Assembly (NCBI GenBank): GCA_023423275.1
Contig: JAFAFW010000037.1
Coordinates: forward strand, 1 to 64,000
DNA from: Pseudomonadota bacterium
GTDB lineage: Bacteria > Pseudomonadota > Alphaproteobacteria > Rhizobiales > Hyphomicrobiaceae
Direction of reading: 5' to 3'
Length of the DNA stretch: 64,000 nt
Each line of letters opens with the position of its first letter. The first letter of the stretch is position 1. Made by a program: the position numbers and the translations under genes. This document shows, piece by piece, positions 7,503 to 16,381 of this stretch. The notes beneath the pieces are model-generated. The model did not search any database. It was not told where the DNA came from and was given only the letters and a program-made list of their open reading frames with translations.

Positions 7503-9014
7503 CTAAGCTCTGCGCCGCAACTCCTCCGGAGGTGCGAGATCCGCGATCACCCGCTTCAACAATCGTGCACTGCCCTGGATCTGCGCAGGCGTAAAACCGC
7601 TGAACCCAAGCACGACGCCTTCGCGCGCGATGGGTTCGATGCAGAACCGCGTGATCGTTTCCACGGTGAGATCGCGATCCGCCGCGGCGGCGGCCACATC
7701 CGCAGCCTTCAACCCGCCCTTCAGAAAGGCCACGGTGTGCAGGCCGGTCGTCGTCGGAACGATCTCCAGATAGTCAGACAGATGTTCGCTCACGGCATCG
7801 ACAAGGGTCTGATAGCGCTCGCCGTATAATTTGCGCATGCGCCGGATGTGCGTGGCGAAATGGCCCTCGGCGATGAAGTCAGCGACGATGGCCTGCAGCG
7901 CGGTGGGGACGCCAGGCGCAAAAGCTTCGAGGCTGATACCGAGTTGCTCCATCAAGGACGGCGGTGCCAACAGAAAACCAAGACGCAGAGCCGGAAACAG
8001 GGATTTCGAGAAGGTGCCGACATAGATGACGCGCCCGGACTGATCGACGCTTTTCAGTGTGGGCAGCGGCAGGCCGGAAAAGCAGAATTCGCCATCCCAG
8101 TCGTCCTCGATGATCCAGGCCCCCGCCGTCTCCGCGGCCTGCAGCAGAGCCAGCCTCCGTTCCAGGCTGAGCTTCGCTCCGAGCGGCTGCTGATGCGAGG
8201 GCGTGACGAACGCGAGTTTGAACTGGGGCGCACGCGCAATTCCGCAGGCCACATCCAGGCCATCGCCATCCACGGGTACAGGCACCAGGTCCGCGCCGTG
8301 CAGCACAAGGCTGTTGCGGGCCCCGATTGCACCTGGGTTTTCAAACCAGACTTTATCGCCCGGATCGATCAGCGTGCTCGCAACAAGCTGAAACGCTTGT
8401 TGGGCTCCAGCGACGATATAAATCTGCTGCCAGTCGCAGGCGATGCCCCGGTTGAGCCGCAGGTGCGCCGCGATCGCCTCGCGCAGCGGCTGGTGCCCGT
8501 GCGGTTCAGGATAGCCAAGAACGTGGTGACGTGCTTTCCGCCAATGTTTTCCCGACAACCGCGCCCATTGTGCCATCGGGAAGGCGTCGAACGCCGGCAT
8601 GGCCGTCGTGAACGGTCGCGGTGCGTGCGCGAGCCTCACGCCGAACCGGCGCGAGGCAGCTGTCATCGCATCGGCGAGTTTGGCGCGCGCCGTCACTTGT
8701 GGCGCTTCGATGTTGGGTGCAACAGGCCGCTCTGCACGTAGCACTTCGCTGACATATGTGCCCGCACCGACGCGGGTATCGATCAAGCCCTCGGCAATCA
8801 GCCTGTCGAAGCTTTCCACGATTGTCGTGCGCGCAACGCCAAGCTCCTTCGCCAAAGTCCGTGTCGCAGGTAGCCGTTCGCCCGCCCTCAACGTCCCGCC
8901 GAGGATCAATTCCCTCAAGCCGCTGCATATTTGCACGCTGAGCGCATGCGGCCCCGCGCGATCGAGCACGAGCGACTGAAGCAAGGCGCCTTCGGCCCGT
9001 TTGACCATCGCCAA
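7503..9014 (-). CDS. MocR-family transcriptional regulator (GntR winged helix fused to aminotransferase-like domain)
   Basis: A 503-residue two-domain regulator. Residues about 15-85 form a GntR-type winged helix (GLRELILGGTLRAGERLPATRTLAKELGVARTTI in sequence order, with the wing GLIDTRVGAGTYV). The rest is a fold-type-I PLP domain with the cofactor lysine in VGTFSKSLFPALRLG and IIEDDWDGEF carrying the Asp that contacts PLP. MocR proteins sense an amine, amino acid or PLP adduct and activate or repress a nearby catabolic operon. The gene is divergent from the enolase-ALDH operon and lies upstream of the GMC gene on the same strand, which fits local control. The shared 22-bp direct repeats at three promoters support this. 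Confidence 0.93.
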   Translation of the reverse strand: MAMVKRAEGALLQSLVLDRAGPHALSVQICSGLRELILGGTLRAGERLPATRTLAKELGVARTTIVESFDRLIAEGLIDTRVGAGTYVSEVLRAERPVAPNIEAPQVTARAKLADAMTAASRRFGVRLAHAPRPFTTAMPAFDAFPMAQWARLSGKHWRKARHHVLGYPEPHGHQPLREAIAAHLRLNRGIACDWQQIYIVAGAQQAFQLVASTLIDPGDKVWFENPGAIGARNSLVLHGADLVPVPVDGDGLDVACGIARAPQFKLAFVTPSHQQPLGAKLSLERRLALLQAAETAGAWIIEDDWDGEFCFSGLPLPTLKSVDQSGRVIYVGTFSKSLFPALRLGFLLAPPSLMEQLGISLEAFAPGVPTALQAIVADFIAEGHFATHIRRMRKLYGERYQTLVDAVSEHLSDYLEIVPTTTGLHTVAFLKGGLKAADVAAAAADRDLTVETITRFCIEPIAREGVVLGFSGFTPAQIQGSARLLKRVIADLAPPEELRRRA

Positions 9015-9029
9015 CCCTCCCGCCGGGCT

Positions 9030-9076
9030 GGTCCATTTGGGATATTGGCCTGCCCGTTTGTTCAGAATGGACCTTA
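9030..9076 (+). promoter_or_regulatory. Putative MocR operator between mocR and the catabolic operon
   Basis: ATTGGCCT (9044-9051), 14 nt, AATGGACC (9066-9073): same spacing as the other two sites, again with CAG before the second half. An extra inverted half GGTCCATT at 9030-9037 mirrors AATGGACC and lies 16 bp before the regulator's own start codon, as would suit autoregulation. Confidence 0.72.
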
Positions 9077-9164
9077 GACGCAGACCATTTCCAGCTCATT
9101 TTTCATCTGCGAGATCGTCGGAGACCGACGCTTGCGACAGCGATGACGCGATCGGCGGCCCCTC

Positions 9165-10271
9165 ATGAAAATCTCTCGCCTGGAAACCTTTTGTGACCAG
9201 CATGTCGGCTTCGTGCGGATGACGACCGACGATGGCCGTCAGGGCTGGGGGCAGCTTTCCCCTTATAATGCGGATATTTCCGCAACCGTCTTTCACCGGC
9301 AGATCGCGCCGTGGGCGCTCGGCCAGGATGCGTCGGATATCGCGCATCTCGTCGAGAGCATCCCGGAGCGGGAGCATAAATTCCCCTGTTCCTACCTGTT
9401 CCGCGCGCTCGCTGGTCTTGATACCGCCCTATGGGACCTGCGCGGACGCATTGAAGGCAAGAGCGTCTGCGAACTCCTCGGCGGAACCCCGCGGCCGTTT
9501 CCCGTTTACGCCTCCAGTATGAAGCGTGGCGAGATCTCGCCGGAAGCCGAGGCGGAGCGGCTGGCGCGCCTGCGCGATGCCCATGGTTTCCGCGCCTTCA
9601 AATTCCGCGTTGGCCGCGAATGCGGGCATGATGAAGACGAATGGCCGGGCCGGACCGAGGCGATCGTGCGTCAGGTCCGTGCCGCCCTTGGTGACGGCGC
9701 GACACTGCTGGTCGACGCCAACAGCGCCTATTCGCCGGCGAAGGCCATCACGGTGGGCCGGATGCTTCAGGACCAAGGCATCGTTCATTTCGAGGAGCCC
9801 TGCCCCTACTGGGAACATCACTGGACCCGGCAAGTGAAGGACGCACTCGATCTTGACGTCACCGGCGGCGAGCAGGACTGCGATCTCACGCTGTGGCGCT
9901 ACATGATCGACAATCGCATCGTCGACGTGCTGCAACCGGACGTCTGCTATATCGGCGGCGTCACGCGCATGCTGAAAGTGGCCGAATGGGCCCAAATGGC
10001 CGGTCTTCCCGTGACGCCGCACTCCGCCAACCAGACGATGGTCACCGTCTTCACCCTGCATGTGATGGGAGCCATTGCGAACGCCGGGCCGTATGTCGAG
10101 TTCTCCATCGAGGGCGCGGACTACTATCCCTGGGAGCAGGGCGTACTGCGCAATCCGCTGCAGGTTCGCGATGGTATGGTCGCCATTCCCTCGGAACCCG
10201 GCTGGGGTGTTGAGGTTTCGCCGGACTGGCTGGAGCGATCTCAGCATCAGGTTAGCGAGGTCGAACGGTGA
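9165..10271 (+). CDS. Enolase-superfamily enzyme (mandelate racemase / muconate lactonizing type)
   Basis: A 368-residue alpha/beta-barrel enzyme with N-terminal capping domain. Metal ligands are the Asp of LVDANSAY, the Glu of HFEEPCPYW and the Glu of TGGEQD. The second-strand base region reads FKFRVG (Lys-x-Arg rather than the Lys-x-Lys of mandelate racemase). The His/Asp dyad candidates are the Asp of LQPDVCYIGG and the His of VTPHSANQ, placing it in the mandelate racemase subgroup, which abstracts a proton alpha to a carboxylate; dehydratase and epimerase activities are both common. It overlaps the aldehyde dehydrogenase by 4 bp (GTGA), so both act in one pathway. The Shine-Dalgarno sequence is weak. 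Confidence 0.9.
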   Translation: MKISRLETFCDQHVGFVRMTTDDGRQGWGQLSPYNADISATVFHRQIAPWALGQDASDIAHLVESIPEREHKFPCSYLFRALAGLDTALWDLRGRIEGKSVCELLGGTPRPFPVYASSMKRGEISPEAEAERLARLRDAHGFRAFKFRVGRECGHDEDEWPGRTEAIVRQVRAALGDGATLLVDANSAYSPAKAITVGRMLQDQGIVHFEEPCPYWEHHWTRQVKDALDLDVTGGEQDCDLTLWRYMIDNRIVDVLQPDVCYIGGVTRMLKVAEWAQMAGLPVTPHSANQTMVTVFTLHVMGAIANAGPYVEFSIEGADYYPWEQGVLRNPLQVRDGMVAIPSEPGWGVEVSPDWLERSQHQVSEVER

Positions 10272-11761
10272 GCGCCGAACGAGATTCCCTCGTTGCCGAA
10301 GTACGCGCGACCGGCACACTCAGCGGATTGCCGACCGGGCATTTCATCGCGGGAAAGTTCGAAGCCTCGTCCTCCGGCCGTGTCATAGACAGCTACGATC
10401 CCGGCCGCGGCCGCGCGTTCAGTACCTTCGCCGCTGGGGATACGATGGACGTGTCGCGCGCCGTCTGGGCGGCCAACCGGGCCTTCGAAGGCCCCTGGCG
10501 CAAATCCCGGCCCGCAGAACGGGGGCGCATTCTGCAACGCGCTGCTGAACTGCTGCGTGCGCGGGCGGACCGGTTCGCCGTAGTGGAAGCGCTCGATTCC
10601 GGAAAGAAACTGTCGGAGGCCAGCGGCGACGTTGCCGGGGTTGTGCGCGCCTTCGAATATTATGCCGGCGCCGCCGACAAGCTGCAGGGCGACAGCATCC
10701 CGCTCGGCCCTGACTATATCGGGCTGACGATTGAAGAGCCTGTCGGCGTCGCCGCCCAGATCATTCCCTGGAATTATCCGTTGTCGACGGCTGTCCGCGG
10801 GATCGCCCCTGCGCTCGCAGCGGGCTGCACGATTGTCGCCAAGCCTGCCGAGCAGACGCCGTTCACGGCACTGATGCTGGCGGAGCTTCTGCACGATGCC
10901 GGCTTGCCCGATGGCGTGTTGAATGTCGTGACCGGAACGGGGGCAGAGGCCGGAGCAGCGCTCGTCGCCCATCCCGATATCGATCACATCACGTTCACGG
11001 GCTCTGTTGCGACCGGGCAGCGTGTGATGCGCGCGGCGGCAGATAACGTCACCCGTCTCGTGCTCGAACTCGGCGGCAAGTCACCAGTCGTTGTGCTCGG
11101 CGATTGCGATCTCGACGCGGCCGTCGAAGGCGTGCTCGGGGCGATCTATGAGAATGCCGGCCAGATCTGCTCGGCCGGCTCACGCCTTGTGCTCGAACAC
11201 ACGATTGCGGCTGAGTTTCTCTCGCGGCTCACAGCCCGCGTCTCACGAATGACCGTCGGCCATGGCCTGGACGAACCCGACATCGGCCCGGTCAATTCGC
11301 CAGCCCAACTCGCCGGGATCAATCGTCATGTCGCGGCAGCGCGCGCGGCCGGCAATGAGGTGCTGGCGGGCGGTGCGATCGCAACTCCCGAAGAAGCCGG
11401 TGGCGGATGGTTTTACCGGCCCACCATCATCGCAGCCCGGTCGAGCGCAGACCCGCTGGTGCAGGAGGAAATCTTCGGTCCGGTGCTTGCCGTCCAGCAA
11501 GTCGCGGATCTCGACGAGGCCATAGCAGCGGCCAACGCCACGCAATACGCCTTGGTGGCGGGCATCTACACGCGCGATCTCGGCAAAGCATTCCGGTTCG
11601 CGCACGAGGTCGACGCCGGACAGGTTTACATCAACGAATATTTCGCGGGCGGTATCGAAGTCCCGTTCGGCGGAAATAAAAAATCCGGTTTCGGCCGTGA
11701 AAAGGGGATGGCAGGCTTGCGCAGTTATTGCAAACTGAAGAGCATCGTCGCGCGGATCTAA
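10268..11761 (+). CDS. NAD(P)-dependent aldehyde dehydrogenase
   Basis: A 497-residue class of ALDH close to betaine/gamma-aminobutyraldehyde dehydrogenases. Motifs: IIPWNYPL, the cofactor loop FTGSVATGQRV, the general-base Glu in LELGGKSPVV, the nucleophilic Cys in NAGQICSAGSRL, and EEIFGPVL near the C-terminus. It would oxidise an aldehyde made by the GMC or FAD enzyme of the cluster. It starts with GTG overlapping the enolase-family stop, and 24 bp separate it from the FAD oxidoreductase. Substrate is not fixed by sequence. Confidence 0.93.
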   Translation: MSAERDSLVAEVRATGTLSGLPTGHFIAGKFEASSSGRVIDSYDPGRGRAFSTFAAGDTMDVSRAVWAANRAFEGPWRKSRPAERGRILQRAAELLRARADRFAVVEALDSGKKLSEASGDVAGVVRAFEYYAGAADKLQGDSIPLGPDYIGLTIEEPVGVAAQIIPWNYPLSTAVRGIAPALAAGCTIVAKPAEQTPFTALMLAELLHDAGLPDGVLNVVTGTGAEAGAALVAHPDIDHITFTGSVATGQRVMRAAADNVTRLVLELGGKSPVVVLGDCDLDAAVEGVLGAIYENAGQICSAGSRLVLEHTIAAEFLSRLTARVSRMTVGHGLDEPDIGPVNSPAQLAGINRHVAAARAAGNEVLAGGAIATPEEAGGGWFYRPTIIAARSSADPLVQEEIFGPVLAVQQVADLDEAIAAANATQYALVAGIYTRDLGKAFRFAHEVDAGQVYINEYFAGGIEVPFGGNKKSGFGREKGMAGLRSYCKLKSIVARI

Positions 11762-11785
11762 CCGCTGCGCAGGGGACGTTCAAAC

Positions 11786-13084
11786 GTGACGGCCGATCTA
11801 TTCACCGCAGATTTCAAGGGCCGGCCCTATTGGTGGGACGATGTCCCGAGACCGGATCTGGGCGTCGTGGATCCTCCCCCGAAAGCCGACGTCGTCGTCA
11901 TCGGATCGGGCTATACGGGCCTGAATGCTGCATTGCAAACCGCACGCGGCGGGCGCGAAACCGTCGTCCTTGATGCGGAGGCTGCCGGTTTCGGATGCAG
12001 CACGCGCAACGGCGGACAGATCTCGACGAGCATCAAACCGGGCTTCGAGCTGCTGGCACGCCGCCATGGTCCGGAGCGTGCCACTGCCATCATCAAAGAA
12101 GGCCAGAATTCACTGGCGTGGATCGGACGCTTCGTTGCGGAAGAGGCGATCGATTGCAATTTCGATGTCGTTGGCCGGTTTCATGCCGCCCACAGCCCAG
12201 GAAACTATGAAGCGCTGGCCCGGAGCATCGAAAACCAAAGGCCCGAACTGAAAGTCAACGCCCACGTGGTTCCGCGCACCGAACAACGCAGCGAACTCGG
12301 GACGGATGTCTACTACGGTGGCGTGGTGCTGCGTCAGCACGCGTCGATCCACCCGGCGCGGTATCATGCCGGCCTGCTCAGCCGCGTGATGGGGGCCGGA
12401 GCCAAAATCATTACACATTGCCCGGCCACGAAAGTTGAATCGCACGGGAGCGGCTTCACGGTGTCCACGCCGCGCGGCGTTATCCAGACACGCGATGTGA
12501 TCATCGCCAGCAATGGCTACACCAGCCCGCTGACACCCTGGCTGCGCCGCCGCGTCATTCCGATCGGCAGCTATATGATCGCGACGGAGCCACTCGCACC
12601 GGGGCAGATCGATCGATTGATGCCGCGCAATCGCATCGTCAGCGACAGCCGCAAAGTGGTTTATTACTACCGCGCCTCCCCTGACCGCAGCCGCATCCTG
12701 TTCGGTGGCCGCGTCTCCCTGAGTGAGACCGACCCGCGCATCAGCGGACCGAGGCTGCATGCTGAGTTGAGAGCGATCTTTCCGGAACTGGACAGCGTCC
12801 GTATCAGTCATTCCTGGTGCGGGTTCGTCGCCTACACTTTCGACGAACTGATGCATGTCGGCCGCCACGAAGGCATGTACTATGCGGCAGGCTATTGCGG
12901 ATCCGGCGTCGGAATGGCGAGCTATCTCGGCATGCGTCTCGGTCAACAGGTTCTCGGGCTCAAGGAAGGTGCAACGGCACTCGACGGGCTGCGTTTCGAG
13001 ACGCGACCGCTTTATTCGGGCAATCCATGGTTCCTGGCGCCGTCCGTTCTCTATTATCGCTGGCGAGATCGAATGGCAGCGTGA
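11786..13084 (+). CDS. FAD-dependent amine-type oxidoreductase (PuuB/DadA-like)
   Basis: A 432-residue DAO-fold flavoprotein. The N-terminus has the PuuB-like lead (KGRPYWWDDVPRPDL), the FAD fold VVVIGSGYTGLNAAL, and the motif GFGCSTRNGGQIS typical of gamma-glutamylputrescine oxidase and related amine oxidases. The C-terminal FAD loop is YYAAGYCGSGVGMASYLG. It would oxidise a secondary or primary amine to an imine and, after hydrolysis, an aldehyde for the adjacent aldehyde dehydrogenase. It starts with GTG. No gamma-glutamylputrescine synthetase or hydrolase gene is present, so the standard Puu pathway is not encoded here. Confidence 0.88.
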   Translation: MTADLFTADFKGRPYWWDDVPRPDLGVVDPPPKADVVVIGSGYTGLNAALQTARGGRETVVLDAEAAGFGCSTRNGGQISTSIKPGFELLARRHGPERATAIIKEGQNSLAWIGRFVAEEAIDCNFDVVGRFHAAHSPGNYEALARSIENQRPELKVNAHVVPRTEQRSELGTDVYYGGVVLRQHASIHPARYHAGLLSRVMGAGAKIITHCPATKVESHGSGFTVSTPRGVIQTRDVIIASNGYTSPLTPWLRRRVIPIGSYMIATEPLAPGQIDRLMPRNRIVSDSRKVVYYYRASPDRSRILFGGRVSLSETDPRISGPRLHAELRAIFPELDSVRISHSWCGFVAYTFDELMHVGRHEGMYYAAGYCGSGVGMASYLGMRLGQQVLGLKEGATALDGLRFETRPLYSGNPWFLAPSVLYYRWRDRMAA

Positions 13085-13091
13085 GATGACG

Positions 13092-13121
13092 ATTGGTCTC
13101 TTCGAAATCCCAGAATGGACC
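13092..13121 (+). promoter_or_regulatory. Putative MocR operator before the ABC importer genes
   Basis: ATTGGTCT, 14 nt, AATGGACC, again preceded by CAG at the second half; the 14-mer CAGAATGGACCTTA is identical to that at 9063-9076. It ends 127 bp before the binding-protein start and lies just after the FAD oxidoreductase stop, so the transporter has its own regulated promoter. Confidence 0.72.
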
Positions 13122-13248
13122 TTATGGGCATGCCAATTTCATCGGAACCTCAAGTTTATGAGGCGTGCAGACCGTGCCATTCAAGCCATCGGATTTCAAA
13201 AAATGGTGCACGCTCCCGGCCAATAACGCCAGCGCGAGGAGACACACC

Positions 13249-14307
13249 ATGATCAGTAAGCCGATGACCCGTTTCAAGGTTGCAATTGCAGCCGCGGGCT
13301 TATGTTTAACAGTCACACTCCCTGCGGCCAGTCAGGAGCTTACGGTCGTTTCCTTCGGCGGCTCCTACCAGGAAGCGCAGAGCAAGGCTCTCTTCGTTCC
13401 CGCCGCGAAAGCACTCGGCATCAAGCTCAAGGAAGAGACCTACACCGGCATCGCCGACTTGCGGCTGAAGGTGAAGGCCGGCGCGGTGACCTGGGATGTC
13501 GTCACGAGCGGATCGGGTAGCGCTGCCCGCGCGGGTGCGGAGGGCATTCTCGAAAAACTCGATTATAAGGTGATCGACGTGTCCAGCTTCCTGCCTGGCA
13601 TGGCGCAGGAGTATTGCGTCGGCGGCGACGTCTTCTCGACCGTGCTGGCCTGGAACACCAAGACATACGGCGAGAATGGACCGCAGAGCTGGGCTGATTT
13701 CTGGGACGTGAAGAAATTCCCCGGCAAACGCTCGTATCGCAAATCGGTCGCCGGTGCGCTGGAGCCCGCATTGATGGCGGACGGCGTTCCGCCGGAAAAA
13801 GTCTACGAGGTTCTCTCCGCTCCTGGCGGAATTGATCGCGCAATCAAGAAAATCAAGGAACTGAAGCCGCATGTTGCCGTCTGGTGGGCATCCGGCGCGC
13901 AGCATGCACAGCTCATGAAGGATGGGGAGGTCGACATGACGACCGGCTGGAACGGCCGGTTCGACGTGGCGGCCAAGGACGGCGCAAAGGTCACTTACAC
14001 GTTCAACCAGGGACTTCTCGACAACGACTGCTATGCTATCGCGAAAGGGGCACCCAACAAGGACCTCGCGATGAAATTCCTGGCCGAGATCAGCAAGCCG
14101 CAATATCAGGCGGAATTCACGAAATACATTACGTACGGGCCAACGAACAAGAAGGCGTTCGATCTCGGCACCATCGAGGCCGGCTACGCGAAGAAGCTGC
14201 CTTCTTATCCCGACAACGCCGCCAAGCAGCTGACAATCGATCTCGACTGGTACATCAAGAATGAAGCCGCGGCTTCGGCAGCCTACCAGAACATGCTGAC
14301 CGAATAA
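13249..14307 (+). CDS. Periplasmic binding protein of a polyamine-type ABC importer
   Basis: A 352-residue extracellular solute-binding protein (family 1, PotD/PotF-like). It begins with a signal peptide (MTRFKVAIAAAGLCLTVTLPA) followed by ELTVVSFGGSYQEAQ, the usual start of spermidine/putrescine-type binding proteins. Later text includes WDVVTSGSG, WADFWDVKKFPGKR and DMTTGWNGRFDVA, all of this family. I chose the ATG behind GAGGAG; the longer frame upstream would destroy the signal peptide. The ligand could be a polyamine, an amino acid derivative or a betaine; the catabolic genes just upstream suggest an amine. Confidence 0.92.
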   Translation: MISKPMTRFKVAIAAAGLCLTVTLPAASQELTVVSFGGSYQEAQSKALFVPAAKALGIKLKEETYTGIADLRLKVKAGAVTWDVVTSGSGSAARAGAEGILEKLDYKVIDVSSFLPGMAQEYCVGGDVFSTVLAWNTKTYGENGPQSWADFWDVKKFPGKRSYRKSVAGALEPALMADGVPPEKVYEVLSAPGGIDRAIKKIKELKPHVAVWWASGAQHAQLMKDGEVDMTTGWNGRFDVAAKDGAKVTYTFNQGLLDNDCYAIAKGAPNKDLAMKFLAEISKPQYQAEFTKYITYGPTNKKAFDLGTIEAGYAKKLPSYPDNAAKQLTIDLDWYIKNEAAASAAYQNMLTE

Positions 14308-14313
14308 TCCAAC

Positions 14314-14348
14314 GAGGGGAGCGCTCCGCAGGCCCGGTGCGCTCCCTC
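14314..14348 (+). terminator. Intercistronic hairpin after the binding-protein gene
   Basis: GAGGGGAGCGC and GCGCTCCCTC form a 10-bp stem with one bulge and a 14-nt loop, followed by ATCTTTT. Stems at this place in ABC operons commonly stabilise the binding-protein mRNA and reduce read-through, giving excess binding protein over permease. Confidence 0.65.
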
Positions 14349-14385
14349 ATCTTTTAAGCATCACGACCACGGCGGTTCGTTTTAT

Positions 14386-15474
14386 ATGGGCGCAAGCGCG
14401 GCTCTCGACATCACCATTCGCAAGCTCACCAAATCCTACGGTGCGGTGTACGCTCTCGACCAGGTTGATCTGGATGTCCGCGCTGGTGAATTCCTGACAT
14501 TGCTCGGCCCATCAGGATCGGGCAAGACGACGCTGCTCATGGTACTCGCCGGGTTTTTACGCCCTGATAGGGGCAGCATCCTGTTCGGCGCGCGCGAGGT
14601 CATCCGCCTCGCCCCGCATAAGCGCGACGTGGGCATGGTATTTCAGAACTATGCCCTGTTTCCGCATATGGATGTGACACACAACATCGCATTCCCGCTG
14701 CGGCTGCGCGGCGTCTCTGCTGCCGACGCCAGGCGCCGGGTCGAGACCGCGCTCGAAATGGTTCAGCTCGGCGGCTACGGCAGCCGCAAGATCGATCAGC
14801 TTTCCGGCGGCCAGCGGCAACGCGTAGCCCTCGCCCGCGCCATCGTCTTCGAGCCGCGCATCGTGCTGATGGATGAGCCGCTTTCGGCGCTGGATAAGCA
14901 ACTGCGTGAGCGGATGCAGATCGAGTTGCGTCAACTTCACGACAAGCTCGGCACGACCACGATTTATGTCACGCACGATCAGCGTGAGGCCCTGACGATG
15001 TCGGACCGCATCGCCGTGCTGAACCAGGGGCAGATCATCCGGCTGGACACGCCGCGCCGTATCTACGAGCAGCCGGGAAACCGGTTCGTGGCGGAATTCA
15101 TCGGCGAGTCGACGTTTCTCAATGTCGAGACCGGCGGTGGAGCGTGCCGTTGCGCCGGCACGGTCATTCAGCCCGCTGATACCATTATCCCGTCCGGACG
15201 CGCACTGCTGATGGTGCGCCCTGAGCGGCTTCGCATTCTCGATGGCAGTGAGACCGAGGCCTTCAATTGCTTCGAAGGACACGTTTCCAATACGATCTAC
15301 CAGGGCGATACGTTGCTGCTCGAAGTCACGCTCCGTGACGGCAGCACCGTCAACGTCCGCATGATCGCCAGCAGCTATGGGCCGGCGGCGCCCTCTATCG
15401 GAGAACCGATCCGCATCGGCCTGCCCATCTCCGATACGGTCTTGCTGGCCGACGATACGGACCGGCCGGCATGA
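14386..15474 (+). CDS. ABC transporter ATPase, PotA-like
   Basis: A 362-residue ATPase. Walker A is GPSGSGKTTL, the signature is LSGGQRQRVALARA, Walker B is IVLMDEPLSALD, and the switch His is in YVTHDQREALTMSD. A C-terminal TOBE domain follows (MVRPERLRILD). It powers import with the two permeases that follow; its stop overlaps the first permease start by 4 bp (ATGA). Confidence 0.95.
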   Translation: MGASAALDITIRKLTKSYGAVYALDQVDLDVRAGEFLTLLGPSGSGKTTLLMVLAGFLRPDRGSILFGAREVIRLAPHKRDVGMVFQNYALFPHMDVTHNIAFPLRLRGVSAADARRRVETALEMVQLGGYGSRKIDQLSGGQRQRVALARAIVFEPRIVLMDEPLSALDKQLRERMQIELRQLHDKLGTTTIYVTHDQREALTMSDRIAVLNQGQIIRLDTPRRIYEQPGNRFVAEFIGESTFLNVETGGGACRCAGTVIQPADTIIPSGRALLMVRPERLRILDGSETEAFNCFEGHVSNTIYQGDTLLLEVTLRDGSTVNVRMIASSYGPAAPSIGEPIRIGLPISDTVLLADDTDRPA

Positions 15475-16379
15475 CTGCGTCAGCCGGTTCGGCCGGCCTC
15501 ACGCACGATGATCACGCCGCAGTGCTGCGCCGCGACGCCTTGGTCGAGCGTCTCGCGCTGCTGGGTTTGGCGGCGCCTGCGCTGCTCCTCGTGATCATCA
15601 CGATGATCCTCCCCGTCGGCTGGCTGTTCGGCCTGTCATTTCTGGATGACAGCGGAGCGCTGAGCCTGGTGCACTACGAGCGCATGATCGAGCAGCCGTC
15701 CTACGCGCGCACCTTCCGCACCACGTTCGAGATCAGCCTGCTGACGACGGCGATCTGCATCGTGATCGGCTACCCGCTCGCCTATTTCCTTTCGCAATTG
15801 CCGACGCGCGCCGCCAATCTCTGCATGATCGCGGTGCTTCTGCCGTTCTGGACGTCCCTGCTGGTTCGCACCTATGCGTGGCTCGTGCTGCTGCAGCGCA
15901 GCGGCCTGATCAACCGCTGGGGCATGGAGCTCGGACTATGGTCGGAACCGCTGCCGCTGGTTCATAACACCGGCGGCACACTGATCGGCATGGTCCACAT
16001 CATGCTGCCATTCCTCGTCCTGCCGCTTTACGCAACGATGCGCGCGATCGATCGCGACCTGCTGAAAGCCGCCGCCAATCTCGGCGCCAGTCCTACGCGC
16101 GGCTTCTGGATGGTCTTCTTCCCACTGTCACTCCCGGGGCTTCTTGCCGGTTCGTCGCTGGTGTTCATTCTCTGCCTCGGCTTTTACGTGACGCCGGCAA
16201 TCCTGGGCGGCGGCAAAGTCATCATGGTGTCCAACCGGATCGCCAACGACATCGAGCTGTTTTTCAATTGGGGCGCGGCGAGCGCACTCGGAGTCGTGCT
16301 GCTGGTCCTGACGCTCGCACTGCTGGCCATCGCGGCACGGCTGGCTCGCGGAAGCAACTTCATCGGCGGCGGGCATTGA
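15471..16379 (+). CDS. ABC transporter permease, PotB/PotH-like
   Basis: A 302-residue integral membrane protein with about six hydrophobic segments, from LLGLAAPALLLVIITMILPV to the C-terminal VVLLVLTLALLAIAARL. The cytoplasmic coupling loop (EAA motif) reads LLKAAANLGASPTRGFW. The RTYAWLVLLQRSGLIN text is typical of PotB/PotH. It starts within the ATPase stop codon. Confidence 0.93.
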   Translation: MTASAGSAGLTHDDHAAVLRRDALVERLALLGLAAPALLLVIITMILPVGWLFGLSFLDDSGALSLVHYERMIEQPSYARTFRTTFEISLLTTAICIVIGYPLAYFLSQLPTRAANLCMIAVLLPFWTSLLVRTYAWLVLLQRSGLINRWGMELGLWSEPLPLVHNTGGTLIGMVHIMLPFLVLPLYATMRAIDRDLLKAAANLGASPTRGFWMVFFPLSLPGLLAGSSLVFILCLGFYVTPAILGGGKVIMVSNRIANDIELFFNWGAASALGVVLLVLTLALLAIAARLARGSNFIGGGH

Positions 16380-16381
16380 CC

